A stretch of DNA of 64,000 nucleotides from Histoplasma ohiense (GCA_017607445.1 JAEVHH010000002.1:8028001-8092000), one strand, 5' to 3'; positions 1 through 13,175 are shown, counted from the stretch's first letter. Notes: generated from the sequence alone by a model not told the origin. Program-made: numbers and translations.

Positions 1-21
1 TATTCATTCTAAAACTTCTCA

Positions 22-26
<5 letters not shown>

Positions 27-58
<32 letters not shown>
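27..58. repeat. (AG)n microsatellite
   Basis: About sixteen uninterrupted AG dinucleotides at the left edge of the window. No function is implied. Confidence 0.95.
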
Positions 59-60
<2 letters not shown>

Positions 61-3000
61 TAAGAAAATGAAAAAAGTGGTTGCCAAACAAATTTTGGGA
101 CTACAAAAGTCAGTGACCTCAACGATGAGCTAAACTCAGGAATCCATATCACAATGTTTTGGCAATTCACGCATGTGTATTGGAAGTCCGGAGGGAGATG
201 GGAGAAAGTGGTAAAATCCTTCATAGATTTACAAGTTCTAAATACTATCACCAACATAGGAACTTCAAGCCCAGAATGTAATATCTGGTTCCTTCGATAT
301 TCTATCGATTCTGTCTGGGAATCTGCCAGATACCTGGAGTGATCCATCACCCAGCTAGGGTTACGCCGTAAACATGCCACACACTACAAGTGGCCATGGA
401 TGTTAAACTTTGGCAAACGGTCTGGCAAGAGTATTAGTTCAAAAGAGCGCGAGAGTGGTCGAGCAGGCCAGGGTGAATGGGGAGCATTGAAGAAGAGCCT
501 TGCGTGCTCAGGTGCATCGCCGAAGCTGTCAGCCGACGGTTTTAACCCATATATCCGTGATTTTCACATTAGGGCTGCGGTGCTAACCGTTGCGGAATTT
601 TCGTTCCCTGACAGATGTTGTCGCAGTGCTACCATTACGGGTCTTATCAACGATATTATAGGTGGCGGCAGATCTTATGATTTTGTCTAGATCCACACCC
701 TTGACCAAACGATGCAACTTGAAGGAGGCTGTCTCCTGCTGCAATGAAATGGATTTCTGGATATGAATTCCTAACGCACATATGACTAGGGTCGGTGGCG
801 ATAAGAGCTTGGTGAACGTAATTTTAATCCAACCAGGACGTATGGAAAGTTTGGCATCAGGCCTCTGTTGATACCCCAAGCCGCTAATTCACCGATACCC
901 AGCTTCCAACCAAAAGAGAAAATTTTACTAGATAAAAGAACAGTTCGTTTAAAACAGCATTTAATTGGGGGATATTGTCTCGGTTCACTGAGGTAGTCAA
1001 CAGCTGGTCCTGCACATCGAGGTCGAAATCACAGGCTATGTCTGAGGCGGGATCCCTGGGTATATGCCTGTAGGGAGTGTTTGACTTGGCGAATATGACC
1101 GCATGGATATCTTAATGACGGTGGAAGGCCATGACAATGCAATACAATTAGCGCAGAATTGAAGAAGATTGTTGTTACGGGCGTCAACCATGGACGGGTG
1201 CTAGTACGAGATCCGGAGCAGCGACTTCATGACTCAATGTCCACATCGGACCTGTTGAAGATGCCGTTCATGCTCCTCACTTCATCAACTAACATATCAA
1301 AACAGCGGAAATTGGATTGCAGCGATGTTCACACCCGGCAAGAAGACTCAGATCATGTGCTCAACGAATCGAGCTCTGCATGTTGTTCGAATCACAAAAT
1401 TGGACGAAGCATGAACCTCGGTACCTGCATTCATTTTTTTTTTTTTGGTCTGTTTGTTTGATTCTTTTTGGTTGGCATTACGAAGACCATACATTATTCA
1501 TGATGGGTTCTGAGTCAGGAATGAGATTACTTGTTGATATTCTACTCTCTCTCTCTTACATTTTGCAGGGTTGTGAAAAGCAACTGGATGACTTAAAAAG
1601 GGTTAATGACTATAGTATCGTGAAAGGAAACACTCCCTGCAGGGAAGCTGATATCCCCCAGCGGGGCTGGTAGTAGTACGCTGGGAAGCAACTCACATCG
1701 GTTAGCCAGGATGAATTGCGGATTTTTCGATTCCATGATTCAATCAAGGCAGAATTTAAATTGTTTTGCGAGCCCATATCCTCAGTTAGCAGTATTAAAT
1801 TGAAAAAAAGTAGTCGAATTGTGCTCGAATAGCAAAATGTATATTATCTCCCATCAGTATTCGGTTGAAAATCTTGACGAATAGGTTTTCTCTATACGAA
1901 CGCATCATGCTCCTTGAGCTGGTGTCTGCAGGCATTCCGAACCGTTTTCACCGTACTCGTTGACATGAGCCTCATACACATGGGGAGAGGTGTGTTTGCA
2001 GAACACTATCGGACGTACATCTGCAGTACCATGGGACGAGAGGAGCCACGACATTCTTCAATCCATGTGGTAAGCTAATGCACAGAGTTGGGGGGCTTGG
2101 GATTCAGTGGTCACTTTTATGAAAAGAAATAACGTATACCATCCCTGTCAAAGTCAAATGAAGCCCCATTGCACAGATCATGGACGCAGTATCCGTAATT
2201 CCCACCGAAAGCACTGCTACAGGTCAACCTAGGGCTTTGTGATTTTCAGAGATGGAAATCATTGTGGTTGTGAAAACCCTCCGCAAGATAGCCTGCACAT
2301 AAGGGATAGATACTAGTATCTGTAAGATGTGCCTTTCTCGGAATGCTCCGCTGCAATTTGCGAATATCCAAAGCGGGTGGGTGGGGTTGAGGAAGGTGAC
2401 GTGACAAATATGTTGAGATGGAACAAATTCTTGGCGCCAAGTTTATCATTGCATGGCTCGGGATTCTTCTCCACTTTACTTCAGAAGGGAGACCGAGGAA
2501 TGGCAAGTTACCAATGAGAATCCAAATGTCAGCCCATCAAACAGGAATTCATGCAGCGGATGGGAACCCGAGTGCGGGGAGGATGTTGAGTTTCTGGCGT
2601 GGATTTGGTGGCATTAGCGTTAACCCCATGGCGGCGTTGGTGTGGCCCGAGAGTTTTCCACATCGTTGATGTGCATTGACCAATCGCTTCTGGGCTAAGC
2701 TCCAGAGCAAATACACCAACCTCCCGCTCATCCACTACAGCCCATCTATCCCAGTGAGCCGCTTCCCCCAGTCTTGACTTACGCTGTACAGCATACGGCG
2801 ATGTTGCACAGTAAGTTAGAACCTCCTTCGCCATTTTAGTTAGTTAGCTAGTGAACTAGGTAACTAGTTATTTATTCTTGATTAGTAATATACATTCTCA
2901 GTCCAGAGTTGTTCAACATCATGAAATGGATAAAGAGAAGAGAAGAGCATATATTTCAATCTACCGAATTTATATTGATATCTGTGCTTGATATTACCAC

Positions 3001-4172
3001 ATCGTCATATCCTTGATTGTTGTCGCTGAAAAATTTGCTCCATATTACCGCAGCAGATGAAGAGACTGATAACCATTCAATGGGTGGAGTGACACAGTCG
3101 ATTCCCCTAGCCTCTCGCCTGGTGGCAGAGCCTAACCCCTCTGGTTGGCATGTTGGGCTTCCTACAAGCCAAAACAAGACAAGAACGTGCTGGAGTATTT
3201 TGCTCGATATATCTATCATATAGATATTGGTAAAGATTTATACTATTGGTAGAGTATTTCTAAATTTTCACATCAGTAATACATGTACAGATAAATGGGT
3301 AGATGAGGACTTTTAATTTGGATTACCGATTAACTGATCGTGAATTCTTTCTAGTTATAACTTATAATTATAAAGGGCACGAGCAGGGTTTATCAACTTA
3401 GATACTAGTATTCTTCTAAATGACCTTCAATGATTAGCATATAACTACTTGCATCTACATGAGAAAAATTATTACATTAATTAAGATTCTAAGAAAATGA
3501 TAGAAAAGAAGTTAAACTCTATGTCTTGTCAAGTTCTAACCATATTCATTGATAATCGCTATTTCCTGGCGTCAAAAACTTTTAGAGCTTAAATTGGATA
3601 ACTCATGCAGCAATATAACTAATAGATGCAATTATGCTATGGCACCATTAGATTATGTGTAAAACACAAGCCATGAGACATTTGTCCCCATTTTCCGCCT
3701 TACCCGGAGAATTTCACAGATGCTCGCCACATTTATGATTTCTTTCTTTCTTTTTTTCGCTGGGCTGATTGCAACATTTTTAGCCCGTTATGAACAAGGA
3801 AAGCAACAGTCATAGCCACCATCATTGAAAGCACGTGTCTAACTACCGAAGACGCTGGCATTTCATTACATTTGTGAAGACAACATGGGTACTCCTGTCG
3901 GGAATTTCAACAAGAGACAATGGACAACACTGTTGATGAACAAAAGGTATAGAAGCAAACGAAAATTGAAAACAAAATCAAAAAGTAAAATACTCCGGGG
4001 TTAAGGAGAGTAAAAAAAAGTAAATAAAGATATAGAATCAACATCCACACCCATTTGAGATATGAAATGAGTCCTCCTCGTCATACCAATTCTACCGGTA
4101 TGTGCTCTCGAACACATTCGCTTCCAATGGTAGCATAGTCCGCTGATCAATGGATAGAATTACCGAGCGGGA
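59..4172. other. Gene-poor stretch, no supported gene
   Basis: I read both strands and found only short open frames (none above about 120 codons) with no recognisable domain and no convincing chain of splice sites. Base composition is mixed: ordinary up to about 2.8 kb, then clearly AT-rich from 2.8 to 4.1 kb with degenerate GTTA/CTAG motifs near 2840-2880. It may hold UTRs, promoter DNA or decayed repeats. I see nothing firm. Confidence 0.5.
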
Positions 4173-5168
4173 TCAATGTGAGCGCTTAAGTTGGGTTCCT
4201 CGGTAGAGTGTGCCATGCAGCCGATCCAAGACACCAAGTGCGCCCAAGTTCTGATTTGGACTGACGTGATGGCCTTCATGGCTCATAAGGCCTGGGATAT
4301 CTTCACCGGTATGGACGAAATGTGCAATAGTTCCCGCGACAGCTCCATGAAATAGCAGACCGAGCACGTGCGATCCGAGCAACCAGGTTGCGATCACTAC
4401 CAGTCCAAAGTTCAAGACTAAAAATTCGAGAGGGTGGCTGTAAAAGGCTGCAATAGCAATTTCCTCCTTGAAGTGGTGGTGTACCGAATGAACATGTCGG
4501 TACATGAACTTAGTGTGGAATAAAGCATGGAAGTAGTAAAACGAAACTTCAAACAAAAGTGCCGTGTTCACCACATCTATCAGGAATCGCCAGACGGAAG
4601 GAATGTTTTTGTTCACGTGGGTCAAGGAGGTTTCCCAAAGGCTATTGCCGGTCCACAGAGACATTAAAAACAATCCGGTGGAATGGACTACGGTCGCTGT
4701 GGCAATGTTTCTTCCTATACCAGGGAGGACTTTGAGCATCGCACGACGTCTTTTTGAATCAGAGCCTTTCAAGTCGTATATTCCGAAGAGGAGTGTAAGG
4801 GACATTTGAGCGACTGTTGCACCAACAACTTCTATGCTAAAAGGGGAATAGATGTCCACAATGTTATACCATTGTTGCGCTAGGAAAGCCATATTGCCTA
4901 AGGCTGCGTTGATATAGAACACGGAGAAGTGCTTAAGTGGTATTTGCGGCGCAGTGATGTCGAGCCAGCGAGTCTGATTTGATTGAGGGCAGGGAAATGG
5001 AGGATTATTGCGAAAAGAAGGCTTATGTCCACTGTTCGTAGGTAGAGTAAAGTTTCTTGAGGTTTCAATGAGGCTTTGGAGAACTGAGCCGTAGTTGTTT
5101 ATATATTGTCTCGTCTGGGAGCAACTGAGGACGAGGGACAATTTCCAGATATTAGGACGGGAAGGCAA
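4173..5168 (-). CDS. Fatty acid hydroxylase / sterol desaturase superfamily membrane protein (5' end unresolved)
   Basis: Open frame of 331 codons whose C-terminal half carries the three histidine clusters of the integral-membrane di-iron hydroxylases (fatty acid hydroxylase superfamily): HALFH at about residues 214-218, HSVHHH at 227-232 and HEGHH at 297-301. Hydrophobic segments lie at about 85-130, 150-172, 193-213 and 248-283. Such enzymes hydroxylate or desaturate sterols or lipids in the ER. The substrate cannot be read from sequence. The frame has no ATG before residue 93, and a stop lies just upstream of the first codon. A good acceptor (CTAAT branch site, then a pyrimidine tract ending CAG at about 5125) suggests the real N-terminus is in an upstream exon beyond 5170 that I could not place with confidence. 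It could also be a 5'-truncated gene. Confidence 0.75.
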   Translation of the reverse strand: MPSRPNIWKLSLVLSCSQTRQYINNYGSVLQSLIETSRNFTLPTNSGHKPSFRNNPPFPCPQSNQTRWLDITAPQIPLKHFSVFYINAALGNMAFLAQQWYNIVDIYSPFSIEVVGATVAQMSLTLLFGIYDLKGSDSKRRRAMLKVLPGIGRNIATATVVHSTGLFLMSLWTGNSLWETSLTHVNKNIPSVWRFLIDVVNTALLFEVSFYYFHALFHTKFMYRHVHSVHHHFKEEIAIAAFYSHPLEFLVLNFGLVVIATWLLGSHVLGLLFHGAVAGTIAHFVHTGEDIPGLMSHEGHHVSPNQNLGALGVLDRLHGTLYRGTQLKRSH

Positions 5169-8100
5169 TTATAAATGCTAGGACCCCAGACAAGAGAACG
5201 TAGCGGGATGAGTCTCTCGGACGAGGAGAGAGAGTTTGGGGATGGGACATACAGGGGGTTTGGATTCTACATGTTAATCCAGGTAGATGAAAATTTAGTC
5301 CGACTTAGCTTTCGCATATTCTTAGCCGATATACCCCTTCGCATGATTGTTGGGTGGAGTTTCCCTCGGTACGACTCCATTCCGCCGTATACTCGTGGTC
5401 CCCATGGAGGAGAGCCGTGCAACTAATCGGAGGGAAATGCGAAGCGTAGAAGTTAAAGTGTAATTTCCCCACTCTCGCACTGGATTGAGAGGTTGTGGTC
5501 CCTTTGCTAAAGCAGGCTTAGTTGGTATGATTTCCTGACTCTTTTGATAGCGAGAGTGGGTCAGAGGAGCACCAGCGGCCACGTCGACCGACATAGCGCC
5601 ATTGCAGTTGGGACAGCTGTGAGGAGCGCTTGGTAAGTGTCTTCAGCAGTTGCAGATTTAGTGGCGGAAATATAGGGCCGAATGCATGGCCATAGTCCAA
5701 TCTGGAGTGCGTGATACCCCTCGCCTGGGAATATTGCGGCTAAGGCTTTCAACTGCAGGTGAGCGACGCGGCAGTTGAAAAGCGGCCGGCAGGACTAGCT
5801 CCTCCATGACAGGACTCGACAAATAAAGTTGGAAGGGTTTCCCATGCATACAAGGTGTCAGAAAATCTGGACCTTTCTCGGATTCACGGCTGTCCAAAGA
5901 ATTCCCCGGCATTTGAGTTGGCTACAATTTTTCGGCGCGCAAGGGTGACCTTGCTTCACCAAGCGCGGAACTGGTGCTGACTCTTCTGCGAGGGCGGGGC
6001 TTCCGGCATTATTGGCTGACGATGTTGAATGTACGCAGTGTACATGTCAAGAGGCAGTGGTTATTGCGCCGCAGCCGCCAGGAAAACTGCACTGATATGC
6101 CAGTCGAACTTTACCCAGTCGTTTCCACTGAACATGATGATCCTGGATTTGATGGACCGACTTTGAAGAGTGTTGCCAATTGTCAACGCTATGTTGCCTC
6201 CACCATTATTATTATGGTGGTTATTTTATTATTACATTTTTTTTTTTTTTTTAAATAAAAAAAAACATTTGTGTCTTTTGTTTTCCAGAGCATGAAAGCA
6301 TTTGTGGAAATCTGCAGCACTAAGTTGAAAGTTAGAAGACGAAGAATAACGCTATCGTTATCAAGCTGGGATCATTCACTGGCCAGTTTCCCGGACCGAA
6401 AATGGAGAAAATAATTTTGATATTTTCCTTCTTATTTCTATGATGTGAGGATGGGTGCAGCTCGCTGTTGACTCATTCGTTCAAGATGAGGAGGAGGATG
6501 TGCAGGCAGAGAGGGGAATGAGATTGTGTGGAGTGGAAGGCTCACAGAACTAGATAAGGCCTCGTATTGAGGGAGAGGGGGTGTTGATAAAAAAAAGTCG
6601 CATGGTTCGGTCAAACGCATGGAGAATATTTCTCCTGCCGAAAGCAGCAGCTCACCACCGCAAGTGCGGCCGTAGTTGCAATTAAAATCTTCAATGCTAT
6701 AAAGTAAGGGAACAAACAGATATTGGAGCCCAGAGATCTGGTTCTCAGTGAACTCAGAACTCTGCCCAGAATACTCCGTAGACACTAACTGAATCTGGAT
6801 ACTGCCACATTCTACCGCCTGTACTAAGAATGAATTCTTCGTGGAGCACTCGAGAAAAATACATGGGCAGTTATGCGGGTTCGAGTTGAATATGGTTAGA
6901 ATTTAGACACGTAATTGTGTTAGCTGTAGTTGTTGGAGACATTGGATTAGGTGATTCGTCCCCTCTATCTGGCGCTGGTGGTGATTGAGCTCCTGTTCCC
7001 CAGCGGCCGAAGAGGTTAAAACCGTTACAGGGTACGGCAGTGTTTTTTTTTTTTTTTTTTGGCTGTAAGTACTAAGTGCTTAATTCCGCTATGAAGAGGT
7101 TAGATTATCATCTTAATTATCATTGATTTTAGATATATCTGATTAATATATCTTAATTTATGATAAGAATACTACCTTTTAATCTAGTGAACAAGCTCAG
7201 AGCATTGTATAAAAGAAATTTAATGAGATGATTTTAGTATTGTCTCTGAACATAGCTAAAGTATTTAATTGACTAATTAGAGAACATGATATATATTCTT
7301 CACTATAATATATGATGTATTAAGTACAGTTATCCGCTACAACTGATGAGTATGATGAAGATTTTATTAAATTTAGTTAGTGTAGCCGTAATCTATCAGT
7401 ATAATAAAATAAGTCAACCTTGGAAGTGTCAATATGCATCACCTGTTCAAATTACTTGCAAAGATTAGCAATGTAATAAAAGCCACAGGCCCCAGGGAGC
7501 TTTCCATATTCAGAAATATGCATATAATAATACATAGACAGTGTCAGGCCATAAACTTTGGCAATCCCCACCACAATCATATTGCCTTTTGATGGCAGAA
7601 AAGTAGTTGGGGGTGTCAATACTTATGGCCTGATACAGTATTTGACTCGGAATGAAAGATCACTCGGGGCGAATTAAATAGTAACATGGTAATACACTTC
7701 GACGAGATGCAGTGTTCAAAAGAAGCCAACAAAATATAAACCCTCATTCTGCTAGAGAACATTCAATCGCCAAATCAAGAAAAAAAAAAGAAAAGAAACT
7801 GTATAGAAACAAACTGCTTTAATCGCAACACTCCACTGTCTGTTTGTCGTAGGATTTGGTTATGGTCAGGAGGAGGTCAAATGGAAATTCCGGATGATGG
7901 CTTCTGTATTATTTTCAATTGCATCACTGATAATGTGCAAACGCGCCGAGACAAAGGCACAGTCAGAAGATGGAAGGCGGGAAAGAATGGAGCAAGGGCG
8001 AAGCAAAAATGACGCAGTTATGAGAGCTGATGGTGAACATACGGAACAAAATCGAAATTAGAGTCAAAACTTCAAAAGGTGTGACAAGCGGGGTAACATG

Positions 8101-8196
8101 AATTAAAACATCAAAACCTGTTGAATCCAGGCATGGAATTCAAGCAAGGACCAAAATCAGGTAATGAAAGATAAGAGAATGCCAGCCGGTTTCTCA
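5169..8196. other. Intergenic region, 3.0 kb, no supported gene
   Basis: Contains the possible missing 5' exon of the hydroxylase gene (5170-5450), homopolymer T tracts near 6240 and 7045, an AT-rich segment at 7070-7440 and a ~100-bp inverted-repeat element at 7539-7638. The remaining short open frames have no recognisable features. Confidence 0.5.
7539..7638. mobile_element. ~100-bp MITE-like element with terminal inverted repeats
   Basis: The left end reads CAGTGTCAGGCCATAAACTT. The reverse complement of the right end reads CTGTATCAGGCCATAAGTAT, so about 25 bp at each end match with a few differences. The interior (~50 bp) has no coding capacity. A TA follows the right end and another lies two bases before the left end, which would suit a Tc1/mariner-type TA target. 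The family assignment is an inference. Confidence 0.6.
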
Positions 8197-11023
8197 TTAT
8201 CTTGAGAAGACCTTAACCACTCCATCACCGCCCCCACTCACAACCCACCGTCCATCTTGACTCCAAACCACGGTGCAGACACCCTCCCCTCGCAAAAGCC
8301 GATGGCTGGTAATCTCCTGCACACAACTCCGCTTTTCAAGTGACCAAAAGCGTAAGCTGGCATCATGGCCTGCAGACACGAGCTCGCGGCCATCTGGAGA
8401 TAGGGCGAGAGAGGAGATTGCGGTGGGATGTGCAAGCATTGTATATGTGCATTGGCCTGTGAATAGGCGTCAACAAAATTCATGTATTAATCCTTGGAAA
8501 GTAGGTGAGTTGGTGGCACTGTGCTTACCACTATTGGCATCGAAAAATCGAATATAACGGTCTTCATAGCCACTAATAATCACACCTTCAACCCCACCAC
8601 TGGTGCCAGTGGCTCCATGCACGATAGCTTCCTCTTCCGTCAAAGTCCTGTTGGGATCCAGATTGGCAGTTCCGTCAAACCCAACAGTGCTTGCTACTAC
8701 GGAGTTAACACCAGTCGCACGGGTTCCGTCGTACGTTTCCAAGCTAGCCATTCCAACCACCTCTTCCCCAGATCGCGTGTCGTAGACAATAATGGAGGCA
8801 TTCGCATAGGAAACAACAAAGTTGACGCCGGCAAGTGACAAAGGGCTGATACTTGTGGAGGAAGGAGAGTCAGGGCGGATGATATGATGAATCAATGTAT
8901 AGTGAAAAGGAGTTGCACTTGCTGTGCTTGGTTGGGGTGATGAAGGGAAGTTTGAGCCGGAAGATATAGAATTTGCTCTTCGGCTACCACCGACCCTTCG
9001 ATTTCCAGCTTGTGGGGAGGCGAGTTGTGGTGGAGCACTCACGGCCCATATCAACAGTCTCCCGTCGGAAGCACCCGAAACAAGGACTATTCGATCAGGG
9101 CCACCGTAATGGCTACATCGGTCTCCAAAGATAGATCCCGCAGTACCTGGAAGCACGCGCAATGCCCATACTGAATCCGTATGAGTATCTAGAGACGCTT
9201 TCGGGTCAACACGGCCCCGTTCCCATACTTTAACGCTGCCATCCTGGCCGCCTGAAAATACCCAGCCGTCTCCAAGGGCTCGACCTCCACTGGAAAAGTT
9301 GGGGGCAGGGGGGCATGCTGCAAGGCAGGTGACTGGCCCCAAGTGTCCACGATGAGTAAAGTAGCTTGTGATATCGAGGTCATTATTTGAGCCGCTGCTA
9401 TTGGGGCCGATGCTCCCATAGGATGCTGGAATAATCCAACGCTTAATTGTCCCGTCATCACCGCATGTGCATATTTCTGGTTCAGACGGGCTTCCGCCAC
9501 CAGTAAAGATAACCGATCGAACAACATCAAGATGGCCGCGCAACGCGAATCGGACTTTGAAGTTCGGCACATCAACCTTTATCCCACCCAAGGTACCTAG
9601 ATCGCGAGAATCAGTGGTCCCATCAGCGCGACGCCTCCCTGAACCTTTTCTTCTATGAGAGCCAGGGCCTCCTCGGGGAGAAGACTTTGGGAATACAAAA
9701 TCAGCATTCGGGAAAACATCCGTATCGGGTCGATGATGTGGTCCGCTTGATGTGGTGGTAATATCGACTGGGGTTTCATCAAAGTTCCATCCATCCGCAT
9801 CATCAGCTTCGGGTTCTATGGAGGTGATGGGTTTAGGTAAGTCGGAGATGGAGACCAGATTTCCATATTCATCAAAGGTATGTGTGATTGATTCCACCTC
9901 TTCATGGCCAACAGGAGGATGATCAAAAGATTCCTTTCGACGATCCATGGGAATGAGATGTGAACGCTGTTGCTCAAATGGCTGCGCTTCAAGTGGATCT
10001 TGATGACTCGGATTCAATGCGCGTGGGCCAGCAGGGAAATTTTCGGAATAATTAGGGGTAATGGGTTGATGTACCGAGGGCTCGCGAACCATGTTTACGT
10101 GATTATGTTGCTGTTGGTGCTGTTGTTGATGAATTTTCTGCCTTTGCTGGTGTTGATATTGATGTTGCACATATACGTCTTCGAAGGAAGGCCTCTGCAT
10201 CTGATGATTTTGATACCCGTGGTCTGACATTTCTTGAAGATCTAGCAAGTCCGGAGGAGGACGTGACCCGGGAATTATATGATAGGTAACTTCCTGTGAG
10301 CATTTTCCAAGATACACGCGAGACTTTTCACGTTCTAAATCCTGGCGAACATCAGGATTGGACGCATTCTGAGTCCTATTGTCGAGGTCAACTTGGCAAG
10401 CATCGGGTTTTGGTTGATCTATGAGACTCAACGTCAGATGTAATCAGTACTTGATGCGGCCAAAAAATTTTTCATGAGGTTTAGAGCATACGTTGTGGAA
10501 GGGATTTCGGGTCATCTTTGGCGAGGTCCTTGGAGCTCTTGCTGGTGTCGACAGCTTCTCCAGTAGATAAGCTCTTGACTTTTTCTCGTTCCCTTTTCAA
10601 AGCAGCCTCCAACATTTTAACATGTTTGCTCAAAGTTTCGTACATTCGCTTGCTGGTCCGTGCATCACCTTCTAATCTGGCAATTCTCGACTTCATTTCA
10701 GCACGCTCGATCTCCCATGCATTTCGATCTCGTTCGTGTCGGTGCCATTGGGTCTGTAGGAATCGCATTACACCTATAAGATGGGAATAGATGTTAAAAA
10801 TCTGGGCAGAATGAATGAGGGTTGAACGCCAGGTTTTAAGCAGCCAGACACAAAATCTGGAGCCTCCCCGTCCGTTTCCGTGAATAAATAAGCAGGAAAA
10901 GTAAATCTCACCTTGCAACGTGTATTCTGTGCCTTGCACATGGCTCATGTGAATAGCGGCACCATGAACTCCTCCGCTCATTCCCCCATTCCCGGCCATG
11001 GCGGATGACGGCTGCCAGGCCAT
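8197..11023 (-). CDS. pro11: Striatin family WD40 scaffold protein (PRO11/HAM-3/StrA type), 847 aa
   Basis: Scaffold of the STRIPAK phosphatase-kinase complex, which in filamentous fungi is needed for cell fusion and fruiting-body development (known from PRO11 of Sordaria and HAM-3 of Neurospora). Model: complement of 8197-8456, 8529-10418, 10492-10773 and 10912-11023. The phases agree and give 847 aa, close to PRO11. The N-terminal block has the striatin signature ([18 protein letters not shown]) followed by a coiled coil to about residue 115. Then comes a low-complexity Gln/His-rich stretch, an acidic linker with DGWNFDE, and C-terminal WD40 repeats from about residue 425 ([32 protein letters not shown], and two more in the last exon ending [13 protein letters not shown]). 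Start is the ATG at 11023. Introns are 138, 73 and 72 bp with GT-AG ends. Confidence 0.93.
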
Positions 11024-11677
11024 TCAGAAGTAGCGTTCCAGTTCTTCTTGGGTTAAATTTATTGTGTAAACGGACAATCTCCTCCCTGTGGTTCGTTTGT
11101 TTCTACAGGTATTTATATATATGTATATAAAACGACGCGGCGAAATTGATTGCCTGGGTGCCCAAGCGTGGAACTTCAGGGGTTGGAAACATGGAATTGC
11201 GCCGCGTCAAAGCGTCAAGCGGACAGGGTATTAAGGCGGGGGATGTACCAGCGGACCAGCGGCATATATAGAGAGGAATCAGGCAATGAAGGCGTGATGA
11301 GATAGTAATACGTTGTGTATAGTCCGCACTGCGTCGCCCGTCGTCTGTCGTTGGTTTTGAAGCCGCCCTGAATGACAACTCAAAACCGATTCAATCTACG
11401 GAGATACTATAGTCCGGGCTTCCGTTTAACCTTGGCGGTCACGTTAATGTCTAAAAGGAAATAGCCCCATTTTGGAGGAAACAACAAGAGAATTACAGAG
11501 CGCATACAAAGTGTGCCTAGCCGAAATCAGAGAGAGTCGCTGATCCGTATGTCGGATACCTAGAAACGCATGCATGAGGTGTCCACATTTACATTTTTAC
11601 ATTCTTAGGGCTGTGGTGTGGTTGAATTCTGGATCTGCAGTTTGCACTTTTAGGTGGACTGGCTTTGTCGGCAGTAT
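11024..11677. other. Intergenic region between striatin and rad14
   Basis: Striatin promoter/5' UTR plus the rad14 3' region. The largest minus-strand frame (11103-11378) shows no domain or codon pattern that would support a gene. Confidence 0.5.
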
Positions 11678-12949
11678 TCAGAACTCAAGTTCTTCAATCT
11701 CCATTGCACAATGAACGCATGCCTTTACCCCTATACCCGTCTCCGGGTTATCAAGAAGCCTTCTCCATTGGTGAACATGTTTGCCGCTGCCAAGATCGTC
11801 CCCAAAATGCTCTCCTGACCCTGCTTCTGCCGCAGCCTGCCGGCTTCGCCGGTACGCTTCAACTCTAGTTCGTTTCTTCAGATCGTGCAGTTTCGATTTG
11901 AACTTAGCTTCTCTCTGCCGCTTTTTCGCAGCCCCTCGCTTCTCAAACTCAGCGTCCAAAGCCTCAGGTGATCCCCACTTCTTCGGGGAGAACGCATACT
12001 GCTCTACTTGGAATCGCAAGTACAACATCATGTTATTCCATGTTGCTTTATGGGGGTTTGGCCTCTCTAGATGAGGTAGAAGTTCTTCATCTTTTAGTTC
12101 AGCTGTTTGACGGGAGGGGCCGGATGGGAAAAAAGAATATAAGTATGGTTAGCAAATATTCTTATGATAATGCGGGCCGAAAAAAAAGAGTCAATCCTTT
12201 GCTTACGGTCTGTCAATAGATAATCTTCTTTGGCTTCAGTCTTCGTGAGTAGACTATATTTCTCAGGGAACTTCTCCTTGCAGGGATTGCAAACGGCGCA
12301 GCGTAATGTCTCTTCCCATTTCCAGTCGATCTCTATGCTGCCGCACTCTCGACATGATTTCTGCTCTGTCGTATTGAGCACACTTAGCCCTGGTTCGAAG
12401 GGTCCTGCCTTGTCTCGCTGTAGTGACCGTAATAGTTGATATCGCTCCCATTCTTTGAATGTCATTTGAGTAGGCTTCTCATCCCTCTCGCCGGAATATA
12501 AAACCTTGTTATGGGGATCATCCTCCGCCGTTAAGAATCCGCCTTTGGTGTCCGTCATTTTACTCAAGTCGAATTCCACGTACTTAGCAAATTTACGAGC
12601 TGGACGAATATCATCGAGTGATCGTCCATCTGATTTACTACATCTTGTATCACGGGAGCTCGAACGAGGTTTTGAAGGAGATATCGCCGAAGATGGCCGT
12701 TTCTGTCCAGGTGTGGCCGAGCTGCTAGGCAACGAACCAGATCGCACTGCGGCATCTTCTTGTTCCCGGAGTACCTTAGCTTTCATCCGACGTACTTCCT
12801 ATGTTCTATGTCAGTATCTGTGACTCTCTCATAGGCTGCAGCAGACATACAATTCTGCGAAGTTGTTCAGGTGTTAATGGCGTTTGAGTGTTGGAAATGG
12901 TAGAGAAACCTGCCTGCGGCGGAGACTCCGTTTTCTGATGAGCTTCCAT
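11678..12949 (-). CDS. rad14: DNA repair protein XPA/Rad14 homologue, 371 aa
   Basis: Damage-recognition/verification factor of nucleotide excision repair, acting in the nucleus with TFIIH and RPA. Model: complement of 11678-12102, 12207-12798 and 12851-12949, giving 371 aa. The XPA zinc finger is present with exact family spacing, CX2C-X17-CX2C, at Cys 182, 185, 203 and 206. It is followed by the conserved DNA-binding block (LLTKTEAKEDYLLTD, then RPNPHKATWNNMMLYLR, then YAFSPKKWGS). A basic helix rich in Lys/Arg follows (EFEKRGAAKKRQREAKFKS). Exon 1 is only 33 codons (MEAHQKTESPP...). Introns are 52 and 104 bp. The start lies 226 bp from the divergent PIG-P start, so the two probably share a bidirectional promoter. 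Confidence 0.93.
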
Positions 12950-13175
12950 GATCGCTGCTACATGGAGGTATCCAGAAGATTTTGATAAATAATCTTAATT
13001 CTAATTGTTCTGTTATGGCTATGGAATCCTCGAAAGACCTCGTTGAGCAAGCTGAGATGAAGCGCAAACCTCGGCCGGAAAAACTTTCGGCGTAAACCCA
13101 AACCCTGATGCTTCTTGACCTCCAGAATGCAATTCGCAAAGTCGCTCGTTTTACCACCAACGACGACACGTCAAT
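12950..13175. promoter_or_regulatory. Short bidirectional promoter region between rad14 and the PIG-P gene
   Basis: 226 bp separates two divergent start codons (12949 on minus, 13176 on plus), so both core promoters and 5' UTRs must lie here. I see no clear TATA box. Confidence 0.6.

Noticed and set aside
2246..2834. Overlapping short frames on both strands that could be a small gene
   Set aside because: No domain, no start/stop/splice arrangement favouring one strand, and composition like the surrounding intergenic DNA.
5322..5912. Several minus-strand frames of 60-90 codons
   Set aside because: They overlap each other in different frames with no recognisable protein. At most the ATG near 5410 could belong to a first exon of the hydroxylase, which I could not prove.
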